Shown piece by piece: positions 44,301 through 51,749 of a stretch of 60,224 nt of DNA (the stretch's first letter is position 1; every line of letters starts with the position of its first letter). Both the position numbers and the translations under genes were made by a program. Source of the DNA: JAFGIG01 sp964397545. Its GTDB lineage: Bacteria > SDB-A. Location: assembly GCA_964397545.1 (NCBI GenBank), contig CAYNIW010000014.1, positions 1-60,224 of the forward strand, given 5' to 3'. Below the pieces are notes generated by a model. The model made no database searches. It saw only the letters and a program-made list of their open reading frames with translations, and was not told the origin of the DNA.

Positions 44301-46392
44301 CAGTAAGAGAGGAGAGCTGGCGGCGGCGGTATCCGAGCTGGAGAGAGAGCATGAGGCTGTCCAGAGGGATAAGGAGACCGCGGAAAACGAGTATTCGGTT
44401 CTTGCCCAAAAGACGGCTGATTTAGAGAAAGAGAGAGAAAATCTTTCTTCCGAAATTGAAAAACTCGTGGATGAAAAGACCCAAATATCCGATATGTTCG
44501 CCGGCGATATAGCCGAAAAAGAGAAATTGCTGTCTGAATTAGACGAAAAAACAGAAAAAAACACGGCAAAGCTCGACAGCCTTTTGACCCGGATAGACGA
44601 ACTCGAAGAAAAAACGAGAGAGATGGAGAATGCCAAAGAAGAGCTGTCAAGTGAAATTTCGGTTTTGAACGCGGCCATCGAAGAGTTGAAAAAAAGCAGA
44701 ATTGAAAAAGAGTCGGAAATCCAAGAGGCGAAAACCAGCCTTTCTGAAATTGAAGAGAGCATTAAAAGATTCGTTTCCGAGAAGAGTGAAATCGAAATAT
44801 CACTATCCGTGATGCAGGCTGATTTTGAAAACACTAAAAACTATCAGGAAGAGAAAATTCAGGAAATGAACTCAGCCGTTGAAAGCTTGAAAGACGAAAA
44901 GCAGAAATTTTCCGAGGAGATAAATTCTCTCAAGAAAGAAATTAAAGAGAGAAATTTCGAAAAAGAATCCGTTGCAGAGACGATAAAAACGGAAAAAGAA
45001 AATTTGGAAGAGCTTAAAAACGCGATTGAAACAGAAGCGGACAGATTGAGAGAACTCTCACAGCAAGCATTGAGGGACGAGCAGATCAACGAAAAGCTTA
45101 AGGAAAAAGTTGAGAAAACAAAAAACGATTTCATAAGCGTTTCGGAAGAATACAAAAAACTTCTCACAGACAAGAAGAACGAAGAGAACTCGATTGCGGA
45201 TATTCGTGCGGAAAAAGCGAATATTGAAAATCAAATCTCTATGCTGAAAAGAGAAACTGATAATCTAAAAGAGCAGATAAAGACTTCGGAAAACAGGCAA
45301 ATTCAGCTGACTGAGCAGAACAAAGCGCTCGCGGAAAAAGCCGAAGCGGTGAGATTATATTCTGAAGAAATCATAAGAAAAAAAGACGAAATAAAGGGGC
45401 AGATTTCAGCGTATCTTGAAGGAGTCAAGGGCTCAAAATACGAACTGCAGGAGATACTGAATGCCATGGGCTCAATATACGGAAAGATGGAATCTCTCTC
45501 TGGTTACATGGAAATGTTCAAGAGGGAAAGAGCGTCTCTTTCAGAAGTCAAAGTAATATTATCTGGGGAGATGTCCGATGTAATGGACGCCCTCAGGCAG
45601 ATTAAAAACGAAACCGAAAACGCGAAAAAAGAAGGCGAAGAGATATGGGCGGAGACCAACCGCATAAGAAACAAATTTCAATCGGAAAAAGAATCTTATC
45701 AGCTCGCGCAAAAAAACATGGCTGTGATGAAAGAGGAAATGGAAATTCTCGGTAAAAAGAAACGGTCGGTTCTCGACGAATTGAATATGGTTGAAAAATC
45801 AGTTAATCAGGCAAAAGAAAACAACACGAAGCTTCTTTTTTCCATTTCCGAAAGCATGAACAGGAAAAAAGAAATCGAGAAAGAAACTGAGGACACACTG
45901 AAAAGCCTTGCGTTAGTCAAAAAACAATCAGACCAACTCGGCTCTCTGAGAAGCAAGTACGAAAGAGAAATAAAAGATTTTGAAGATAAAAAGAAGGAAC
46001 TGGAGCTGAGCATTTCTTCAGCTCAGACAGGCGACGCGAGAGCTTTCTTTGCTGAAAAAAAACGGCTCGAAGAAAATGTCGAGAAGCTCAAACGAAAAAA
46101 TTATGAGTTAAACGCGGAACTCGAAATGATTAAAAGACAGAGCTATGAAGCGCCTGAATTTCTTAAAGATAAAGATATCCCGCCAATTTCTTTCGGAGAA
46201 ACAGAAACTGTAAGCGCGGACATAAAAACTCTTAAAGTAAGAGCGGCGGAGCTTTCTGAGACAGTCGAAAAGCTGGAAAAAAGAAAAAAAGAACTTGAAA
46301 AAGCCGTTTTGAACGAAAAGAAAACGAAAAAAATTAAATCAGGACAAGATGTTTTCATTGACGACGACGAGATGATAAATTTCAGTTTATGA
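41344..46392 (+). CDS. giant coiled-coil protein with perfect internal repeat
   Basis: 1682 residues of almost continuous heptad sequence rich in Glu, Lys and Leu, with no signal peptide or membrane segment; a cytoplasmic filament- or SMC-like rod is likely. Residues about 413-581 and 877-1045 are identical because 507 bases are repeated exactly. A diverged third unit lies midway, each spaced exactly 232 residues apart. The C-terminus has a distinct short stretch (YEAPEFLKDKDIPPI, then DVFIDDDEMINFSL) that could be a binding or anchoring site. It starts inside xerD's end and is overlapped by the DUF4159 gene (ATGA). Confidence 0.9.
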   Translation: MNERNDRDNRETYDDVTDEISASLMEGFDQAHKDHVLELDKKALENSLEELSSKKETLESELQKLFEEKKSAEDELEKLREEISVLNKKREEEKQNAKEIESHIDNLSKKVMQISAELNDISKIKDEKSDEIELLQIEISDKNNSLQELISEIEKNKKVLEENQMELDGIFQQRERTMIDIDIIRNEINILESEKKKISGELPDLKAERDSLKNICEEVEKRNSEYQSQYDRMLMEASTASMEKDYIEGEILTKSKELESMEEKLSALEKEWSDLQLIITRTEEEKEKLRDEVEKIEAEKKSLLIENSELSIQKENMDLELSQISLSLASLRNDEKEADENLNFLRNKIQSAKDQLSEKEAEMLKAAEEHEKELLELREEAKKEKMFLDETRNIEEELQKESEILGEKIFSAKEEIQKLNESRSGLEAETADLEKKAGELKTEIDAGNEKLIELGNEITNIEMQIEMHRLEFEAKKAEGDGNLKVLREEITGAERELLSLRETVGEAVAERDRLEAEREDLGSKRGELAAAVSELEREHEAVQRDKETAENEYSVLAQKTADLEKERENLSSEIEKLVDEKNEVAEKLESEIEALEREISATKDEALKDTASLEIIRETIDKLKYQNEKLENENTDLNLKKENLEQEIFQSEARNELVKNEIKESRDKLEKLSEEIAFANEKSLNLGNEIANCEMQMEMNRLEFEEKKQEREESLKALSDEITEKTLDLAQYEEKLRTTRKNYDDFSRECEVKREAAENIRSEMEELLKGTEILSGDIDQKNRLISELDEEVRKYYQNVSILQERIDLIEKTAFEKENEFENSINQLDELLTNLRNEKEEKDREINAFAESLDKMKSEKNELEKAITGGSAEKARIEEEIQKLNESRSGLEAETADLEKKAGELKTEIDAGNEKLIELGNEITNIEMQIEMHRLEFEAKKAEGDGNLKVLREEITGAERELLSLRETVGEAVAERDRLEAEREDLGSKRGELAAAVSELEREHEAVQRDKETAENEYSVLAQKTADLEKERENLSSEIEKLVDEKTQISDMFAGDIAEKEKLLSELDEKTEKNTAKLDSLLTRIDELEEKTREMENAKEELSSEISVLNAAIEELKKSRIEKESEIQEAKTSLSEIEESIKRFVSEKSEIEISLSVMQADFENTKNYQEEKIQEMNSAVESLKDEKQKFSEEINSLKKEIKERNFEKESVAETIKTEKENLEELKNAIETEADRLRELSQQALRDEQINEKLKEKVEKTKNDFISVSEEYKKLLTDKKNEENSIADIRAEKANIENQISMLKRETDNLKEQIKTSENRQIQLTEQNKALAEKAEAVRLYSEEIIRKKDEIKGQISAYLEGVKGSKYELQEILNAMGSIYGKMESLSGYMEMFKRERASLSEVKVILSGEMSDVMDALRQIKNETENAKKEGEEIWAETNRIRNKFQSEKESYQLAQKNMAVMKEEMEILGKKKRSVLDELNMVEKSVNQAKENNTKLLFSISESMNRKKEIEKETEDTLKSLALVKKQSDQLGSLRSKYEREIKDFEDKKKELELSISSAQTGDARAFFAEKKRLEENVEKLKRKNYELNAELEMIKRQSYEAPEFLKDKDIPPISFGETETVSADIKTLKVRAAELSETVEKLEKRKKELEKAVLNEKKTKKIKSGQDVFIDDDEMINFSL
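42581..43087 (+). repeat. perfect 507-bp internal repeat, copy 1
   Basis: Identical over its length to 43973-44479 (offset 1392 bases, which is 464 codons). Encodes the segment from EEIQKLNESRSGL to KLVDEK of the coiled-coil protein. The codon choice inside the repeat is less A-rich than in the flanking rod. Confidence 0.95.
43973..44479 (+). repeat. perfect 507-bp internal repeat, copy 2
   Basis: Identical to 42581-43087. A diverged equivalent segment (ELGNEI / LGNEIANCEMQMEMNRLEFE) lies at about 43381, exactly 696 bases after copy 1 and 696 before this one. Confidence 0.95.
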
Positions 46393-47018
46393 TTTTCATA
46401 CTGCTTTTACATGCAATGCTTTCCAATTTTGAATGGACGCCCGTCAGGCTTAAATACACCGGAGGGGACTGGTATAACGATCCATCATGCCTCCCGAATC
46501 TCGCCGAGCGGATAAGAGAGAAATTTAACCTGAGCGTTGATCCTCGGGAGTTTTCGATGAGCATTTTGCAAGCCTATGAATCAAAAGCGCCTTTTGTTTT
46601 CATGACGGGGCACGGAGGTCTGGTTTTTACCACTGAAGAAAAAAGAGTGTTAAGGCAATATTTAGATGAAGGCGGTTTTTTATACATTGACGACGATTAC
46701 GGGTTCGACAAGGACATAAGGAGAGTATTGGAAGAGATATTTCCGGACCGCCCACTGGAGCCGGTATCATCTGAGCACATTATTTATAAATGGCCATATT
46801 TATTCCCCGAAGGACTGCCAAAAATCCATCTTCACGACGCGAAGCCGCCTGAAGGATGGGGAATAGAAATAGAAGGCAGGCTTTCGCTTTTTTACACCTT
46901 TGAGAGCAATATCTCGGACGGCTGGGCGGATTTCAGAGTTCACCGCGATCCCGAAAGCGTCAGGGAACAGGCTATCAGAATGGGTGTAAATATTGTCTGT
47001 TACGCGATGACTCACTGA
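46389..47018 (+). CDS. DUF4159 domain protein
   Basis: 209 residues covering the whole family profile: YTGGDWYNDPSCLPNL, then VFMTGHGGLVFT, EGGFLYIDDDYG, PEGLPKIHLHDAKPPEGWG, EGRLSLFYT and a C-terminal MGVNIVCYAMTH. A hydrophobic stretch (FILLLHAML) opens the protein. In other bacteria DUF4159 proteins occur with secretion or gliding-like gene clusters, but their biochemistry is not established. The start overlaps the coiled-coil gene stop. Confidence 0.88.
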   Translation: MIFILLLHAMLSNFEWTPVRLKYTGGDWYNDPSCLPNLAERIREKFNLSVDPREFSMSILQAYESKAPFVFMTGHGGLVFTTEEKRVLRQYLDEGGFLYIDDDYGFDKDIRRVLEEIFPDRPLEPVSSEHIIYKWPYLFPEGLPKIHLHDAKPPEGWGIEIEGRLSLFYTFESNISDGWADFRVHRDPESVREQAIRMGVNIVCYAMTH

Positions 47019-47028
47019 AAGGACAGCG

Positions 47029-48855
47029 ATGGCCCTCCGGCTGGATAAAGTTTTAGATATACCCGAAGAATACAGAGAAAAAGCCGAAAAAATACTAAAG
47101 AAAGCCGGGGAAGAATTTCCAGACAGCCTTACATGGGAGCTTGTGATTGAGACGCTGTATCTCTGGGAAAACGCTTCAAGCGCCACTTACGTCACATCCA
47201 AAGAAGTGTTTGAAGGCGACGAAAAAACCGGAGTGGTATTTTGTATAGCTTCAAGCGATTGGGCAGGCATGTCGGAAGCATGCGTAGGGGTTATACATTC
47301 GCGCAGATTCAACATCACAAGACTCATCGCCTTTGTCATTGACAATTCTGAAGAAAAAAAATCGGAGAACGTCGGATTGATAATTTTGTATATCAAACCG
47401 GAGAACGAAGACCTGAGAAGAGCGCTTTTCGAGGAGAAAGACAGCATAACGCGAACTCTGAACTTTGCGTCTTGGGGAAATACCGGAACCACCGCGCTTG
47501 TCGCTTCAGAATCGGGCAAAGTCGAAATGATGGCAAAAGTAGTGGAGTCTCTTGAAGAGAGACTGAAAGACAGAGAAGACATAAGAAAGAAAATAACAGT
47601 TCCTGAGGGAGAAATAGCGAAATTTTTTGCGAGCCGTTCCACAGAATATTTAAGGGAAAGGACGACAAAACAGATTGGAGAGCAGATTTTACTGAATTAT
47701 CAGATAGTGAGCAGGGTAAGGGAAACGCAAAAAGGCGACGTCGTGATAGAGAATATGACGACAAACAGAGAAGAATTGACATGCATAACCGCGGCGGCGT
47801 ATCAGCAGAATATAACACTCGACGATATACTCCTCAGGGCGGATCATTCGGTTCCGAAGGCAAAAAGGAAATTCGACAAGACTTTCATAACAAGAGACGG
47901 CATAAAAGTCATACGGCTCGAGATAAGCAGCGAGGACGATCATTTTTTCATAGGAGACGACCTCGAACGCCTTAAGAGAAATCTGATGAGAGCTGTGAGT
48001 AAATACCCTTCGGAGAATTACATGAATTTCAAAAACTTTCTCGCTGGAAGCCAGGAACACTATTCCAGAGCCGTAATTCCCATACTGCTGAGGGAATTCG
48101 GAGATTCCGGAATTTCCCAGATTTACATGTCACAGGTGTTTTCAGATGAGTTTTCGGTTCATTTCAAGATAGTAATTGTTAATTCAATGGCATGTATGAC
48201 AAAAGAATTCGAAATCAGCTTTGTGGAGAAAATCGAAAAAATTCCCGGGTTTTTCGTTCTGAATTTCATACCGACAAAAACCTACGGGGATATCTGCGTT
48301 TTTATGTTCGATCTTCAATGCGACCTCGACGTGTTCGTTTCGGAAGAAGAGGCTTACAACAGGCTAGTGCAGTATCTTGGAGACGTTTTCGAAAGTTACA
48401 GGGATTTCAACGAGGGGATGCAGAAAGTTTATATCTCAAAACTATTTGAAGTGAAAGAAATCCTCAAAGAATATGACCAGAGGCTTGTATCCGATATATA
48501 TTTTTCTATGGAAGGTTTTCACAGATATGAAACTCCGGCGGAAACGCTATCGCTTGAGATAAAAGCCGGTTTGGACGCGCTGAATAAGGCAAAAAACTCG
48601 ATCTCCAAAAAAGGAGACGTCATCGTCGAGCTCGATTCTACGGGAAAGAAAAGCCTGAAAACAGTCATTGCAGCCATAGCAATGAAAGACAAGGAAATGC
48701 TGATGAACTGCCTTGGAATACTTCTCAGGAAATACGATATAAACCTCTGTAAAATAAACAGCGAACCGTATTTTCTCGTCGTAATGAATATATCTGTAAA
48801 AAACGGAGTTTTTTCAGAAGATGACAGAATGCTTATTGAACAATTCTGCGCCTGA
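47029..48855 (+). CDS. 608-residue protein with ACT-like segments
   Basis: Soluble, no signal peptide. Residues about 66-140 read like an ACT domain (TGVVFCIASSDWAGMSEAC, NITRLIAFVID). A second such region lies near 395-450 (SVHFKIVIVNSM to YGDICVFMF). Between and after are helical parts (YRDFNEGMQ, YFSMEGFHRYE). These recall the regulatory N-terminal half of large NAD-dependent glutamate dehydrogenases, but no catalytic domain follows. The function is unknown and the ACT reading is by eye. Ten bases after the DUF4159 gene. Confidence 0.72.
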   Translation: MALRLDKVLDIPEEYREKAEKILKKAGEEFPDSLTWELVIETLYLWENASSATYVTSKEVFEGDEKTGVVFCIASSDWAGMSEACVGVIHSRRFNITRLIAFVIDNSEEKKSENVGLIILYIKPENEDLRRALFEEKDSITRTLNFASWGNTGTTALVASESGKVEMMAKVVESLEERLKDREDIRKKITVPEGEIAKFFASRSTEYLRERTTKQIGEQILLNYQIVSRVRETQKGDVVIENMTTNREELTCITAAAYQQNITLDDILLRADHSVPKAKRKFDKTFITRDGIKVIRLEISSEDDHFFIGDDLERLKRNLMRAVSKYPSENYMNFKNFLAGSQEHYSRAVIPILLREFGDSGISQIYMSQVFSDEFSVHFKIVIVNSMACMTKEFEISFVEKIEKIPGFFVLNFIPTKTYGDICVFMFDLQCDLDVFVSEEEAYNRLVQYLGDVFESYRDFNEGMQKVYISKLFEVKEILKEYDQRLVSDIYFSMEGFHRYETPAETLSLEIKAGLDALNKAKNSISKKGDVIVELDSTGKKSLKTVIAAIAMKDKEMLMNCLGILLRKYDINLCKINSEPYFLVVMNISVKNGVFSEDDRMLIEQFCA

Positions 48856-48894
48856 ACCCTATCAACAGATTATTTTATAAGAACTTGTTACGGA

Positions 48895-49677
48895 TTATCC
48901 TAAAAAATCCGAAAAATAATCATGCAGGACGCTCCGGATTATTTCCTCGCCGGATTCAATGTCACAGCCTTTTAACATAACCGAGAAAATTGTCGGAGGG
49001 TCGGAAAAGATTATTCCCGCGTCATAGACGTGATTTTCGATAGTTCCTGTTTTGTGGGCGGTTTGCCATCTGCGGAAAATCCAAGAGGGAATTCTCTGAT
49101 TGAATTTTTGGCTTTTGAGCAATTCCATCATGCTCTTTTGTGAAAAAAAACTAATTCCCTTGCCGAAAAAAAGGTGTCTGAAAAAACGGCAGATGTCGGA
49201 TGAAGAGGTCTTGTTGTCTATGCCTCTTTCATGTGCAGGTATGTCCATAACTTTTCTCACTATAGACGTTTGTTTCATGTTCAAGTCATCGAGGGTTTTT
49301 TTCAGGCAGTTTTTCGGAACAAAATCCATGAGCATGCATGCGGCTTGATTGTCAGAGACTGTAATCATTTTCTCGGTTAGCTCGAAAAGACTGTAAGGTC
49401 TGTCCTCAAGAGTTCTTTCCACGGAGAAAGTTTTTCCTCTGATGTAACTATTAAAAATATTTTTCGGGGTCACTGAAAAAGAAAGAGAAAGCCTGCCCTC
49501 GGAATTCATCGAATACAAAGCAGCCATAAGGGGAAGTTTCATAAGACTCGCGCTGTGAAGAATTTTGTTCTGGTTTAAGGCGAAAGTTTTATGTCCCGGA
49601 GGCGTTTCAAAAGAGCAGGTCAGGAAAAGATTTTTTGTCTTGAACGCAGTTCTCAGAATTCTCTTAATTCCCGACAT
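48895..49677 (-). CDS. class A beta-lactamase-like serine hydrolase without signal peptide
   Basis: About 260 residues from ATG 49677. The three serine-enzyme motifs are present: SLMK (S44, K47), SDN (108-110) and HKTGT (KTG 209-211). The omega-loop region HERGIDN resembles but does not match ExxLN, so a penicillin-binding or esterase-type role is as possible as a beta-lactamase. There is no signal peptide, which is odd for this family. It overlaps the M23 peptidase gene by 14 bases and is probably co-transcribed with it. Confidence 0.8.
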   Translation of the reverse strand: MSGIKRILRTAFKTKNLFLTCSFETPPGHKTFALNQNKILHSASLMKLPLMAALYSMNSEGRLSLSFSVTPKNIFNSYIRGKTFSVERTLEDRPYSLFELTEKMITVSDNQAACMLMDFVPKNCLKKTLDDLNMKQTSIVRKVMDIPAHERGIDNKTSSSDICRFFRHLFFGKGISFFSQKSMMELLKSQKFNQRIPSWIFRRWQTAHKTGTIENHVYDAGIIFSDPPTIFSVMLKGCDIESGEEIIRSVLHDYFSDFLG

Positions 49678-51262
49678 CTCTCTCAATCCAGCTTATCATT
49701 CCCGGTTTGACTTCGACTACAAAAAAATCAATGACAAAATTGTCGTGTTTTACTTCCACTCTGTAAAAGCCGGGAAGAATTCCGTCTATGAAAAAATTTT
49801 CTCCGAGTTCGGGGTCGGATTCGGTCTCTGCGGAATATGTCTCCGCGTAGAGAAAAGGCGTCTCGTTTAATCCCGGTTTGTAGAATCCGTATATTCTCAG
49901 ACCAGGAAAAAGAGAGTTGTTTTTTGTTATTCTGCCTGACACGGCGCCTGTGCCTTCAGCAGGAAGCAGCCATACTGAAGGGTTGACTGACGCGCTTGAG
50001 GAACCCCTCTGTGTTCTCGCTTCGAGATGAAGATGATCGTTTGTCGCTCTGCCTGTGTGGCCAACCAGACCGAGTGTGTCTCCTTCGCTCACCGGATCTC
50101 CGGATTTAAGGCGTGAGGTTTCGCGAAAATGAGTGTAGAGAAATACGGCTCCGTGTTCTTCACCATGCAAAAAATATTTTACAGTGACGTAATTTGCACC
50201 GTTGCTCGATGTCCCGGAAGAGACAACAATTCCGTCTCCTCCCGCCAGAACGGGCGTTCCTCCGGGATTGTTGAAATCTATACCTTTATGGACTCTGAGC
50301 TTTCCGCCGAAAGTCGAGGAAAAAAGATATGTCTGATCAGGTATATTGTTGTATCCCCGCGGAAAAGGAGGCTTTATGAAAGGATGCGGATATTGAACAT
50401 AGCTGTTTACGGAAGAAGAAATGTCGCTTCGTAAGGAGACGAGAGAATCGGCGGAAAACCCGCCTGCGGTTCCGAAAAGCCATCTTCCCCTGTGCTTAAC
50501 GAGGGAAAGAACAGGATCGGAGCTCAATGAAAAAATTTTTTTAAGGCTTCTGCGGTCATAAATTGTGATTCCGTCAAAAGTTCCCAGATAGATGAAAGCC
50601 GAATCGGAATAGAAGCAGTTAGCGAAGTTTACCTTATCGATCAACAGCCATTCCCGGCCGTCGTGGATCCAGAAAGCAGAGTCAGAACCCGCCGCTAATG
50701 AGTCTGAAAGAAAGTAAACGGGTTTGTTTAGTGAAAAAGAGTCGGGGAACAAAAGGTCATCAATTCCGTTTTCCGTAAGGACGAATATACCCGCCATGCA
50801 GGAGACGGCGAGTTTTTCTCCGTATTGAGAAAGAGACAGAGCGTATGATTTTCTGCCTGATTCGAAAAATTTCACGGGTTTTAAGGAATTACCCGTCACT
50901 TCGCAAAGTCCGTCTGCAAATGAAGCGAAAACACTGTTTTCGAAAAAAGTTAATGAGGCGCAGTATTGTCTGAAAGGGCCCATTTTAGCAAAGCCCCATC
51001 TTTCGAAAGAATTTTTCCCGAAAAACAGCAGTCCGGATCCGCATGTGGAAAAAATCCATCCCGATTCCGTCTTCAGTCCGTCTGTGAGAAAATAATTGTC
51101 GGTTCCGCTGATTAAAGTGAGGTTTTCCGGCGAATCCCCTCTCCATGCCCCGGCATCAGCCGATACAACGAGAATTGAATCCCCCGGTATCTGCCGGATT
51201 TTGACTATCCTCGTTTCCTGAAGAAACGGAACGACGGCGGTTATAAGCAATGCCGCTATCAT
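49664..51262 (-). CDS. secreted M23-family endopeptidase with propeller-like N-terminal half
   Basis: About 532 residues from ATG 51262 behind AAAAAGGAG. Signal peptide (IAALLITAVVPF), a long region of short repeats (about 20-290) resembling a beta-propeller, then the LytM/M23 domain with HKGIDF (H, D) and HLHLEA as zinc ligands, and a C-terminal beta domain like carboxypeptidase-regulatory repeats. It probably cuts peptidoglycan crosslinks. It is divergent from the V-ATPase operon. Confidence 0.87.
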   Translation of the reverse strand: MIAALLITAVVPFLQETRIVKIRQIPGDSILVVSADAGAWRGDSPENLTLISGTDNYFLTDGLKTESGWIFSTCGSGLLFFGKNSFERWGFAKMGPFRQYCASLTFFENSVFASFADGLCEVTGNSLKPVKFFESGRKSYALSLSQYGEKLAVSCMAGIFVLTENGIDDLLFPDSFSLNKPVYFLSDSLAAGSDSAFWIHDGREWLLIDKVNFANCFYSDSAFIYLGTFDGITIYDRRSLKKIFSLSSDPVLSLVKHRGRWLFGTAGGFSADSLVSLRSDISSSVNSYVQYPHPFIKPPFPRGYNNIPDQTYLFSSTFGGKLRVHKGIDFNNPGGTPVLAGGDGIVVSSGTSSNGANYVTVKYFLHGEEHGAVFLYTHFRETSRLKSGDPVSEGDTLGLVGHTGRATNDHLHLEARTQRGSSSASVNPSVWLLPAEGTGAVSGRITKNNSLFPGLRIYGFYKPGLNETPFLYAETYSAETESDPELGENFFIDGILPGFYRVEVKHDNFVIDFFVVEVKPGMISWIERDVGN

Positions 51263-51339
51263 ATTTCTCCTTTTTGCATTCCATGATAACAACTCTTGAC
51301 CTAAAGAGCATCATTTTTTGCGTTCGGATTCGATTTTGT

Positions 51340-51368
51340 TTGATGTCTAATTAGGTTTCTGATACTAT
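51340..51368 (+). promoter_or_regulatory. candidate promoter of the V-type ATPase operon
   Basis: TTGATG (51340-51345), a 17-base spacer and TACTAT (51363-51368). A palindrome ATAAGCTTAT lies downstream, and AAGGAGG precedes the first gene at 51438. Both hexamers deviate from consensus. Confidence 0.4.
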
Positions 51369-51437
51369 TTAGTGACTTTAAGTCTCCTTTATCAAATGTC
51401 AATATAAGCTTATCTTGGGAGTGTAAAAGGAGGTAGG

Positions 51438-51749
51438 ATGGCTCTGGATATCATTCAGAAAATTAAAGAATCGGAAGAAAAAGCTGAAAAAATAGTGTCC
51501 GACGCGCATAACAAAGCCGCTAAAACCTTCCTCGACACCGAAGATGAGGTGAAAAGCGAACGCAAGAAAATTCAAGGTTCCTATAAAAAAAGACTCGAAG
51601 AATCGCTGGCGGTTTCCGAAAAAGAATCGGAGAAAACAATTTCCGAAATGAAAGAGGAATGCCGTTCTAAAATAGAAAAAGTCAGGGATCTGGCGAAAAA
51701 AAATCAAAGAAAAGCCGTTGAACATGTTTTATCAGAGACGGGATTCTGA
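51438..51749 (+). CDS. ntpF: V-type ATP synthase subunit H/G (peripheral stalk)
   Basis: 103 residues, nearly all coiled coil, with the N-terminal heptads of small stalk subunits that pair with subunit E. It is the first gene of the operon, where E. hirae has ntpF. Its stop touches the next start. Confidence 0.85.
   Translation: MALDIIQKIKESEEKAEKIVSDAHNKAAKTFLDTEDEVKSERKKIQGSYKKRLEESLAVSEKESEKTISEMKEECRSKIEKVRDLAKKNQRKAVEHVLSETGF

Noticed and set aside
48891..48911. CGGATT/AATCCG inverted repeat between convergent genes as a terminator
   Set aside because: The arms are six bases with a nine-base loop, lie partly in the serine hydrolase gene end and have no T-run.
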